A stretch of DNA of 36,841 nucleotides from Gemmatimonadota bacterium (GTDB lineage: Bacteria; Orphanbacterota; Orphanbacteria; Orphanbacterales; Orphanbacteraceae): positions 1-36,841 of the forward strand of contig JAGUYC010000231.1 in assembly GCA_020061515.1 (NCBI GenBank). The letters are read 5' to 3'. A model generated the notes under the pieces. That model did no database searches, was not told the DNA's origin, and saw nothing but the letters and a program-made list of their open reading frames with translations. Both the position numbers and the translations under genes were made by a program. Of the stretch, positions 18,162 through 25,969 are shown piece after piece. The first letter of the stretch is position 1. Every line of letters begins with the position of its first letter.

Positions 18162-19628
18162 TCACGTCGTGCTCCTTGCCGAGCATCGTAGAAGCGCGTG
18201 GTAGACGTCGCGAAGAGCCAGGGAGTCCTGTTCGCAGTAGGCGAGAAGACTCGCCGCGAGACGGGAACGCTCCTCCTCCGGGATCGCCTCGCACGTGAGA
18301 CGATAGTAGGCCCACACCGCCTCCAGCCCGTCTCCGATCTCCAGGGAATCGTAGCTCCGTCCGGGGACGAGAACGGGAAGAACCGACTTGATCGAGAAGG
18401 AGCCGCGGAAGTCGGGATGATAGAAATGCCGGCGAAGAACGGGCAAGAGATCGAAGATACGTGTATGAAGGTTTTCGAGAGGCGCACGAAGATCGGGGAA
18501 TCGCTCGGCGAGCGTCCGGATCGTCTCCTGCTCGAAGATCGAGTAGACGACCACGCTTCCCTCCTTTTCCGTCTCCCGCAGGAGGGACTCCGCGAACGCG
18601 CGGCTCGGATCTCCGCCGGCGGTCCACAAGAAGTCTCGATGTTCGGGGGAGGCGCCCGCCCCCCGGTCGATGTGGCAGGACCACTGGAAAGGGATCAGGT
18701 CGTACGGGTGTTGCCCGGTGAAGAGAGGGACCGGGAAACGAGCCGCCTCGAAATCGAGGAAGTGGAGCGGACGGCGGACCGCGCGCGTCAGTGCGGAGCG
18801 CGCGCCTCGCTCGACCACGAGGCATCGCGCGCGCGTTGCGTCGACCTGCCGCTTCTGAATGCGGGTGAGCGAAGCGGTCGGCGGAACCGCGGACAGATCC
18901 ATAATCCCCTCGCGGAGAAGCCTCTCGACGTTTCGCCAGCCGTTCTCTCCTTGGTAGAAGTCGAGAACACTCGGGGAGGGAAGATCGGGCCAGCACGCGT
19001 CTCGGTACGCGCAATCTCTGCACGTTCTCCCGAGCGCGGCGGGAGGTCTTTCCGCGAGCCGCGGGAAACGGGCGAGCTCTCTCGCGGCTTCTCGAACCGC
19101 CGGAATTCGCTCGCGGGCATCCGCGTCGCAATCGACCGAACGGAAGATCGTCGGCGATTCGTACGTCGCCTCGCGGTCGACGAGCAACAGCCCTCCCCGC
19201 GCGCGCATGCCGAGGCCGTCCATGACGTGAAGCTGAACGGCGAGGTCGCGGAGATACTCCTCGCGCGTCTCGGTCCCCGACTTGACCTCCCAGAGACGCC
19301 ACCGATCGCGCCCTTCCCGGAGGAACAGATCAAGTCTCGCACCGACGGAATCGTGCGCGAAAGCGGCTTCGTAGAGGATGCGCGATCCCGAAGCGATCGC
19401 CCTCCGCGTCGCGCGGAGAGCGGCGTCGAAGTTCTTCCCCTCGATCAGGATTCCGCCGGGGAACTCTCTTCTCGCGCGTTCTCCGAGGAGACGCCCCTGC
19501 GCCAAGTGCAGCCGGCGGGCGGCATCCTCGCTTTCGTCGCGGGTGAGGGACCGCTCGGCGCTCGATTCGAAGTACCCGAGGCGCGGGCATTCGAGAAATG
19601 CGAGAATGGTCTTCTTGAAGAGCCGCAT
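18162..19628 (-). CDS. DUF2779-type protein: Cas4/AddB-like PD-(D/E)XK nuclease fused to DEDD-type exonuclease
   Basis: LECPRLGYF ... ARLDLFLREGRDRWRLWEVKSG ... CRDCAYRDACWPDLP ... PLHFLDFEAARFPVPLF ... CEQDSLALRDVYHAL. Confidence 0.82.
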   Translation of the reverse strand: MRLFKKTILAFLECPRLGYFESSAERSLTRDESEDAARRLHLAQGRLLGERARREFPGGILIEGKNFDAALRATRRAIASGSRILYEAAFAHDSVGARLDLFLREGRDRWRLWEVKSGTETREEYLRDLAVQLHVMDGLGMRARGGLLLVDREATYESPTIFRSVDCDADARERIPAVREAARELARFPRLAERPPAALGRTCRDCAYRDACWPDLPSPSVLDFYQGENGWRNVERLLREGIMDLSAVPPTASLTRIQKRQVDATRARCLVVERGARSALTRAVRRPLHFLDFEAARFPVPLFTGQHPYDLIPFQWSCHIDRGAGASPEHRDFLWTAGGDPSRAFAESLLRETEKEGSVVVYSIFEQETIRTLAERFPDLRAPLENLHTRIFDLLPVLRRHFYHPDFRGSFSIKSVLPVLVPGRSYDSLEIGDGLEAVWAYYRLTCEAIPEEERSRLAASLLAYCEQDSLALRDVYHALLRCSARSTT

Positions 19629-19879
19629 CGTGTTGGGATCCCCGCGCCGATCCGCGCGCTCCCGATTCTCTCCGTTCGCCGGTCCCTTCGCAACGATTTA
19701 CGCGGGGTGGGCCCGCGAACCGCTCCGATCCTTGTTTTCGCTTGACAGAGGCCTGGGGTGGGGCGAACCTGAATCCGCCTCAGATTCGTGTGTTTGGCCC
19801 GCCGGCGGGCGAAGTGCGCGCGGAAAACCGCGCCGAGCGCACGGCGGGCTGTCGGAATTACGACCGAGAGGGAGGGTGA

Positions 19880-20611
19880 ATGAGCATGAGGACCTGGAGA
19901 TTTTCCAAGCTGGCCGCGGCGTTCCTGGCCGTCCCGCTCCTGTTCGCCGGTTGCGGCGGCGACGACAACGGAACGAACCAACCGACGAACCGGGATCCGG
20001 TCATCGTCGGCGTGTCGGTTTCCCCGGGCCAGGTGACCGCGGGCGGATCGGTCATCGTCACCGTGACCGCGACGGATCAGGACGGGGACGCGCTCACCTA
20101 CACGTATGTTCCAAACGGCGGTTCGATCACCGGCTCGGGGGCGAGCGTGACGTGGAACGCGCCGACGACCGCGGGCCCGTATTCGATAACCGTGACGGTG
20201 AGCGACGGCAAGGGGGGGACGGCGACCTCGACGGGTAGCTTGACCGTCATCGCGGCTGCGACGGGAATCTCGGGGACCGCGCAGGTGACGGCGGGCGTTC
20301 AGGTCGATCTTCGCAACTCGCGCGTCGCGGTCTACGCGAACTTCAACGACTGGGCGAACGATCAGTACGTGATGACGGCGACGGGGACGGGGAACGAGTA
20401 CTCGGTCTCTTTCGCCTTCACCAACATGGCCCCGGGGACCTACTTCTTGGATCTCTGGAAGGACATGAACAACAACGGTCTCTATGACGCCGGAGATCTG
20501 TTCGGGTTCTACGGACAGGGAGCCTGGCCGAACACGATCAACTTCACGCCGATCACGGTTCTTCAGGGCCAAACCACCAACATCGGGAGCATTTGGGTCT
20601 TCCAGATCTGA
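19880..20611 (+). CDS. Lipoprotein with Ig/PKD-like domain
   Basis: Lipobox LLFAGCGGDDNGTNQP; VTATDQDGDALTYTY...SGASVTWNAPTTAGPYSITVTVSDGKGGTATS. Confidence 0.82.
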   Translation: MSMRTWRFSKLAAAFLAVPLLFAGCGGDDNGTNQPTNRDPVIVGVSVSPGQVTAGGSVIVTVTATDQDGDALTYTYVPNGGSITGSGASVTWNAPTTAGPYSITVTVSDGKGGTATSTGSLTVIAAATGISGTAQVTAGVQVDLRNSRVAVYANFNDWANDQYVMTATGTGNEYSVSFAFTNMAPGTYFLDLWKDMNNNGLYDAGDLFGFYGQGAWPNTINFTPITVLQGQTTNIGSIWVFQI

Positions 20612-20643
20612 TCCACGCCGCGGTCGACTCCGCATGCCGAGGG

Positions 20644-20676
20644 GCGGGCGCTCTCACGGGGCGCCCGCTTCTCTTT
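20644..20676 (+). terminator. Intrinsic terminator-like hairpin after lipoprotein gene
   Basis: GCGGGCGC-TCTCACGGG-GCGCCCGC then TTCTCTTT. Confidence 0.6.
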
Positions 20677-20750
20677 GGGGTTTGGCGCGCACGGTCCGCC
20701 CGCGCTTTCGAGAGGATTTCGCTCCGCCGGGCATCGCGTCGCGGGCGGGC

Positions 20751-20779
20751 TTGACGGAGGGCCCTGCGCACGGTAGTCT
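20751..20779 (+). promoter_or_regulatory. Predicted sigma70-type promoter for moeA leader
   Basis: TTGACG (20751-20756)-N17-TAGTCT (20774-20779); predicted TSS about 20786, just upstream of riboswitch P1. Confidence 0.65.
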
Positions 20780-20791
20780 CGACGCATGAAT

Positions 20792-20889
20792 GCTCCGACC
20801 GCTTCTCCCTAAGGCGCTCATCCGCTAAGGGGGATCCGGCGATAGGGTCGATCGGGAAACGGGTCGGCCTCCCGTGCTCGGAAAGGAGC
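20792..20889 (+). ncRNA. Candidate molybdenum cofactor (Moco/Tuco-type) riboswitch aptamer
   Basis: P1 GCTCC(20792-20796)/GGAGC(20885-20889); stem 20804-20810/20828-20834; stem 20846-20853/20862-20869 followed by GGCCTCCCGTGCTCGGAAAGGAG, closely resembling the remembered core GCCUCCCG-N-GGAAAGG of the Moco RNA; directly upstream of moeA-moaA-moaC. Confidence 0.75.
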
Positions 20890-21027
20890 GAACCCATCCT
20901 CCCTGCCGCTGCTCGCGGCGCGAAAGCGCGGGCGCCGGTCTCCTTTCCATCGCCGAGTCCCCCTTCTCGATCGGCGCCTGCCGGGCGGACCGGCGGCGGC
21001 CATGTGTTCTTGATTCGAGCCGAACGA

Positions 21028-21036
21028 GGAAGGGAG
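21028..21036 (+). promoter_or_regulatory. moeA Shine-Dalgarno, predicted to be sequestered by anti-SD 20940-20948
   Basis: GGAAGGGAG 10 nt upstream of GTG 21047; pairs with CTCCTTTCC (9 bp, one G-U). Confidence 0.6.
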
Positions 21037-21046
21037 TTCGGACCGC

Positions 21047-22276
21047 GTGACGACGAATTCTTTACACTTGTACGAAGAGACCCTCCGGAGCGTGCTCGCC
21101 GAAACGAGACCGGCGGGCACGGAGAGGATCCCTCTCGAAGAGGCCGCGGGACGCGTTCTCGCGGAACCGATCCTCGCCGATCGCTCTCTTCCGCCGTTCG
21201 CCCGCTCGGAGAGGGACGGTTGGGCGGTGCGGAGCGCGGATCTTCCTGCGGGAGAGGGAACCCTGCGCCGGGAAGAGGGCGTTCTCCACGCGGGAGACGT
21301 TTCCGCGAAGCCGCTCGGGCGGGGGAGGTGCATGCGGATCATGACCGGAGCGCCGCTGCCGCAAGGAGCGGACGCGGTCGTGATGATCGAGCACGCCCGG
21401 GAGCGCGGGGAGTTCGTCGATCTTCACGACAAGGAAGTCGCTCCGTCCCGCCACGTTCACGGTGAAGGGACGGACGCCCGGAGGGGCGACGTTCTCGTTC
21501 TGCCTGGGCTGCCGCTTACGCCGCCGCGCGCCGCCGTCGCGGCCTCGGTCGGCGCCTCTTTGATCCTTGTGTACAAATCGATTCGCGTCGCAATCATCAC
21601 GACCGGCGACGAGCTCGTTCCCGATGGCGCCGTGCCGGGGCCCGCGCGGATCCGCGACGGAAACGGCCCCGCCGCGCGCGCGATCTTCCACGCGCTCCCC
21701 TGGATCGAGATCGCGGGCGCGAGAACCGTCGGCGACGACGAGGATCGTCTGGCCGAGACAGTGCGGGCATCGTTGGAGTGCTCGGATGCCGTTCTCCTCT
21801 CCGGCGGAGTGTCGATGGGGGACCGCGACTTCGTCCCGAGGACGCTCGAGCGCTGCGGAGTGAGAAGGATCTTGCACAAGACGGCCATTCGTCCGGGGAA
21901 ACCGTTCTGGTTCGGTGTTTCTCCCGGCGGAATCCTCGTATTCGGTCTTCCGGGAAATCCGGTGTCGTTTCAGGTGACGCTTCGCGAGATCGCGCTCGCC
22001 GGCCTCCGGCGCAAGGCGGGCTTCTCCAAGCCGAGGCCGATCGATCTCCGGCTCCCTCTCCGGAGCGGTTTCGAGAAGGCGATCGAGCTTCGACAGTTTC
22101 TCCCCGCGATTCTCGAGGAAGAGGACGGCCGGACCGTCGCGGAAGCGCTCGCGCACAACGGGTCGGGAGACTTCGCCGGCATCTCGCGCGCCGAGGGGGT
22201 CGTCGTGCTCCCCGAGGGACGGCGCCGCTTCGAGAAGGGAGAAATGGTCGTGTTCCATTCTTGGAGTCTCCGATGA
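21047..22276 (+). CDS. moeA: Molybdopterin molybdenumtransferase MoeA
   Basis: GTG start; PPFARSERDGWAVR, IMTGAPLPQGADAVVMIE, TGDELVPDG, LSGGVSMGDRDFVP, GLPGNPVSF. Confidence 0.93.
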   Translation: MTTNSLHLYEETLRSVLAETRPAGTERIPLEEAAGRVLAEPILADRSLPPFARSERDGWAVRSADLPAGEGTLRREEGVLHAGDVSAKPLGRGRCMRIMTGAPLPQGADAVVMIEHARERGEFVDLHDKEVAPSRHVHGEGTDARRGDVLVLPGLPLTPPRAAVAASVGASLILVYKSIRVAIITTGDELVPDGAVPGPARIRDGNGPAARAIFHALPWIEIAGARTVGDDEDRLAETVRASLECSDAVLLSGGVSMGDRDFVPRTLERCGVRRILHKTAIRPGKPFWFGVSPGGILVFGLPGNPVSFQVTLREIALAGLRRKAGFSKPRPIDLRLPLRSGFEKAIELRQFLPAILEEEDGRTVAEALAHNGSGDFAGISRAEGVVVLPEGRRRFEKGEMVVFHSWSLR

Positions 22277-23250
22277 AGGATCCGCGGGGTCGAACGATCG
22301 ACAGTCTTCGTCTCTCGGTGACGGAACGCTGCAACCTTCGATGCGCCTACTGCCTGCCGGCCGGGCCCGTTTCCTTCGCTTCCGAGGAAGAGCTTCTCAC
22401 GGCGGAAGAGATCGAGGAGGCGGTCCGCTTTCTCGTGGAGCGCGCGGGCCTCCGCAGGGTTCGGATCACGGGCGGAGAGCCTCTTCTTCGAGAAGACCTT
22501 CTCGATCTTGTCGGGCGCCTCAGACCATTGAATCTTCAAGATTTATCGCTCACGACGAACGGGCAGCTTCTCGTCTCGCGGGCTCGCGCGCTCCGCGACG
22601 CGGGGCTCGACCGGGTGAACGTCAGCCTCGATTCCCTCGACCCGGAGCGGTTTCGAAACGTGAGGCGCGGGGGGGACGTGAAGAAGACCGTCGAGGGAAT
22701 CCACGCGGCGCTCGACGCGGGTCTTGTCCCGATCAAGGTGAACGTCGTGCTCCTCAAAGGGACGAACGACGGAGAGATCGTCGAGTTCGCTCGGTTCGGC
22801 ATGAAGCGCGGAATTGAGGTGCGGTTTCTTGAGCTCATGGCGATCGGGGAAGCGGCTTCGACTCACGAAGGCCGCTTCCTTTCGATGGACGAGGCGCTTG
22901 GTCGTCTCCGGGCGTCCTTCCGTGTCGAGGAACTCCCCCGGCCGGACGGATCCCCGTCGATTCCGTTCGCGGTTTCGGACGGGAACGGGCTCGGAGGGAC
23001 GATCGGGTTCATTGCTCCGGTGAGCCGCCCGTTCTGCAATGCATGCCGCCGACTTCGGCTTTCGGCGACCGGGCTTCTCAGGGGATGCCTGATGAACGCG
23101 GGGGGAGTCGCGCTCGCCCCGATTCTCCAGAACGGGGCCGGCGACGACCGGCGGAGAGGGCTCGAGGAGGCTCTCCGCCGCGCCGTGGACGAGAAGCCGT
23201 GGGTGAGCGCGATGCGCACGGGCGTCCGCATGAACACCTTGGGGGGATGA
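22273..23250 (+). CDS. moaA: GTP 3',8-cyclase MoaA (radical SAM)
   Basis: DSLRLSVTERCNLRCAYCLP CxxxCxxC motif; C-terminal PFCNACRRLRLSATGLLRGCL and terminal GG; ATGA overlap with moeA. Confidence 0.95.
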   Translation: MKDPRGRTIDSLRLSVTERCNLRCAYCLPAGPVSFASEEELLTAEEIEEAVRFLVERAGLRRVRITGGEPLLREDLLDLVGRLRPLNLQDLSLTTNGQLLVSRARALRDAGLDRVNVSLDSLDPERFRNVRRGGDVKKTVEGIHAALDAGLVPIKVNVVLLKGTNDGEIVEFARFGMKRGIEVRFLELMAIGEAASTHEGRFLSMDEALGRLRASFRVEELPRPDGSPSIPFAVSDGNGLGGTIGFIAPVSRPFCNACRRLRLSATGLLRGCLMNAGGVALAPILQNGAGDDRRRGLEEALRRAVDEKPWVSAMRTGVRMNTLGG

Positions 23251-23253
23251 TAG

Positions 23254-23745
23254 TTGAAAAGCCAACGATTCACCCATGTCGAGAAAGACGGCGCCGCGCG
23301 AATGGCGGACGTCTCCGCCAAGAGAACGACGATTCGAAGCGCGCGCGCGGAAGCGTCGGTTCGTTTGGGTTCCGAGGTCGCGCGCATGCTGAGGGAAACG
23401 GGGAGCGCGGCGAAGGGGAACGTGCTGGAGACCGCGCGCATCGCCGCGTTCCAAGCGGCCAAGAGAACTCCCGAGCTGATTCCGCTCTGCCATCCGATCG
23501 CGATCGATTGGATCGACGTGCGGGCGGAGCTGGAGGGGGAAAGGGTGCGGATCACGGTCGATGTCGGTTGCCGCGGGCGCACCGGGGTGGAGATGGAGGC
23601 GATGACGGCAGCGGCGGTCGGCGCGCTCACCGTGTACGATATGTGCAAGTCGGCGGAGAAGGGGATCACGATCGAGACGATTCGGCTCCTCGCGAAGAAG
23701 GGAGGGAAGAGTGGAGCGTGGAAGAGAGACGCGCGCTCGGGCTGA
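23254..23745 (+). CDS. moaC: Cyclic pyranopterin monophosphate synthase MoaC
   Basis: TTG start; FTHVEKDGAARMADVSAK, KRTPELIPLCHPIAI, GVEMEAMTAAAVGALTVYDMCKS. Confidence 0.95.
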   Translation: MKSQRFTHVEKDGAARMADVSAKRTTIRSARAEASVRLGSEVARMLRETGSAAKGNVLETARIAAFQAAKRTPELIPLCHPIAIDWIDVRAELEGERVRITVDVGCRGRTGVEMEAMTAAAVGALTVYDMCKSAEKGITIETIRLLAKKGGKSGAWKRDARSG

Positions 23746-24259
23746 GACGGAGGTGTCTTCCGCCCGGAGAGAGCGCAAGCAAGAAGCGGGAGAGCCCCGC
23801 GTGCTCGCGGTCTGCGTCTCCCCCGGCGGAATCCCGAAGATCCCGTCGCCGGAAGGGGCGGACGTGAGCGAGGAAGGCCTCCGCGGCGACGGGCACGACC
23901 ACGAAAAGCACCGGCGGTTCGATCGAGCGATCAGCGTCCAGGACGAGGAGCTCCTCGACGAGCTGCGGGCGAAGGGGTACAACGTGTCGTGGGGAACGAT
24001 GGGGGAGAACCTCAGCGTGCGCGGTCTCCACGTTCAGCGGCTCTCCCCGGGGACGAGACTTCTCTTCTCGGGCGGACTCGACTTGGAGCTGACGGAGATG
24101 CGCAAGCCGTGCTTTGTGCTCGACGCGGTGCACCCGAGGCTGAAAGAGGACGCGGTCGGCCGCTGCGGTTTCCTGGCTCGCGTCGTTCGCCCCGCGCCGG
24201 TCCGTCCCGGCGAGACGATTCGGATTCTGGGACCGGATGCTCGACCCGAATGGCCATGA
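23711..24259 (+). CDS. MOSC-domain protein
   Basis: VCVSPGGIPKIPSPEGADVSEEGLRGDGHDHEKH...GENLSVRGLHVQRLSPG...RKPCFVLD. True start may be further downstream (e.g. GTG 23801). Confidence 0.85.
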   Translation: MERGRETRARAETEVSSARRERKQEAGEPRVLAVCVSPGGIPKIPSPEGADVSEEGLRGDGHDHEKHRRFDRAISVQDEELLDELRAKGYNVSWGTMGENLSVRGLHVQRLSPGTRLLFSGGLDLELTEMRKPCFVLDAVHPRLKEDAVGRCGFLARVVRPAPVRPGETIRILGPDARPEWP

Positions 24260-24289
24260 ACGCAAGCGCCCCGCACGACCGGCTCTCCA

Positions 24290-24468
24290 GCCTGAATGAT
24301 GCACGCGTTTTCGTCGCGAGGACGCGGAGCGCGTGCCGAGAGGCCGACCTGGACGAGCCGCTCCCGGAAGCGTAGTCTCGGCACTACGCTCTAGGAAGCG
24401 GCGACGGAAGGGAGGCCTCGTAGGCTGCGATCCGAGGCCGCAGTAGGAATCGCGTGCATCATCCAGGC
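24290..24468. repeat. Intergenic element bounded by 18-bp inverted repeats (1 mismatch) with internal hairpins
   Basis: GCCTGAATGATGCACGCG (24290-24307) versus CGCGTGCATCATCCAGGC (24451-24468); internal GCGTAG-TCTCGGCA-CTACGC (24370-24389). Confidence 0.55.
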
Positions 24469-24521
24469 TCGACCGTCCATCGCGCGGGGCGTAGCCTTGT
24501 CTGGAAGTCCCGAGGGGTTGC

Positions 24522-25565
24522 ATGGTCACCGCGGACGCCGCACGGAACGACCTTCACGCTCTCTTCGAAGCGACGTTCGGCGAGAGAGTCCGATCGTGCG
24601 AGCCCTTGCGCGCGGACGGATCGAGCCGGCTTCTCTTTCGCCTCGCCGGCGACCATCGATCCGTCGTCGGCGTCCGACATGACAATCGAGAGGAGAACGC
24701 CGCGTTCCTTGGCTTTTCTCGTCACTTTCGTGCGCTCGGCCTTCCCGTCCCCGAGATCTTCGCCGAGGACCCGGACCGCGGCCTCTACCTGGAAACCGAT
24801 CTTGGGAACGAGAGCCTCGCGGTACGGCACCAGCGCGCGCGTGAGACGGGGAGCGGTTCGGAATCCGTTCTTTCTCTCTACGAGAAAGTCGTCCGCCGGC
24901 TGCCCCGCTTCCAGGTGTTCGGCGCGGGGGGACTTGACCGATCGCTCTGCTATCAGGGCTGCGAGTTCGACGCGGAGGCGATGCATCGGGATCTCGCCTA
25001 CTTTCGGGACTCTTTTCTCGATCTCTTGGTTTCCGGCGACGCCGCTTCGGACGCGCTCGAGGAGGACTTCGAGAACCTCGCCCGCTTCCTCGACGCCGAG
25101 GAGCGCGCGTTCTTTCTCTACCGCGACTTCCAATCCCGCAACGTGATGCTCGTCGGCGAAGAGCCCTTCTTCATCGATTACCAGTCCGGGCGCATGGGGG
25201 CCTCCGAATACGATCTGGCGTCGATTCTCTACGAAGCGAGAGCGGAGCTCGGCGGTCCCGTTCGCGCGAGACTTCTCGATGTCTACTTGAACGAAGCAGG
25301 GAAGCTCGTTCGGCTGGACGAGGCGCGTTTCCGGCGCTTCTTCCCAGCCTTCGCCTGCATTCGCATTCTTCAAGCGTTGGGCGCTTACGGGAATCTCGGC
25401 GTCCGGAAGGGGAAGACTCGTTTTCTTCGAGGCATCCCGGCCGCGCTCGCCAACCTGGGATCTCTCATGTCCTCGCCGGACTTCCCGGTCGATCTCCCCG
25501 AGCTCCGGCGTCTCGCCCTTTCGTTGGCGGAAAACCCCGGATCCCTGAGGGCCGCCCTCTCATGA
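24522..25565 (+). CDS. APH-family sugar kinase, AmgK-like (N-acetylmuramate/N-acetylglucosamine kinase family)
   Basis: Aminoglycoside-phosphotransferase fold motifs FLYRDFQSRNVML and FFIDYQSGRMGASEYDLASILYEA; immediately upstream of RapZ-C and MurU-type genes. Confidence 0.8.
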   Translation: MVTADAARNDLHALFEATFGERVRSCEPLRADGSSRLLFRLAGDHRSVVGVRHDNREENAAFLGFSRHFRALGLPVPEIFAEDPDRGLYLETDLGNESLAVRHQRARETGSGSESVLSLYEKVVRRLPRFQVFGAGGLDRSLCYQGCEFDAEAMHRDLAYFRDSFLDLLVSGDAASDALEEDFENLARFLDAEERAFFLYRDFQSRNVMLVGEEPFFIDYQSGRMGASEYDLASILYEARAELGGPVRARLLDVYLNEAGKLVRLDEARFRRFFPAFACIRILQALGAYGNLGVRKGKTRFLRGIPAALANLGSLMSSPDFPVDLPELRRLALSLAENPGSLRAALS

Positions 25566-25969
25566 GCACGATGCTTACGATTCACATCTATAGTTTTTCG
25601 TACACAAAGGGCGGCATCCCGCCGGACCCGACGGGGCACGGGGGCGGCTTCGTTTTCGACTGCCGCGTGCTTCCGAATCCGGGGCGCGAGGAGGCATACA
25701 AGAGCCTCACGGGGATGAGCGAGGCGGTCGCCCGATACATGGCAGGGAGAGCCGAGGTGCGCGCGTACTGGGAGAGAGTCCTCGGGCTCGTTCTCGATGC
25801 CGCGGAAGCTTTTCGGGCCCGCGGATTCGAGCATCTAAGCGTCGCTTTCGGGTGCACCGGCGGGCAACATCGTTCGGTCTACTTCGCCGAGAGGCTCCGC
25901 CGCTCTCTCGAAGAGAAAGGATACGCCTGCACGGTCGTTCATCGCGACTTGCCGGAGGGATTGGGATGA
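25562..25969 (+). CDS. Stand-alone RapZ C-terminal-domain protein
   Basis: IHIYSFSYTKGGIPPDPTGHGGGFVFDCRVLPNP...LTG...VAFGCTGGQHRSVYFAERL matches RapZ CTD; no Walker A domain present. Confidence 0.88.
   Translation: MSTMLTIHIYSFSYTKGGIPPDPTGHGGGFVFDCRVLPNPGREEAYKSLTGMSEAVARYMAGRAEVRAYWERVLGLVLDAAEAFRARGFEHLSVAFGCTGGQHRSVYFAERLRRSLEEKGYACTVVHRDLPEGLG

Noticed and set aside
19742-19775. TTGACA at 19742 as promoter for the Ig-domain lipoprotein
   Set aside because: No acceptable -10 hexamer at 16-18 nt spacing; not reported as a promoter.
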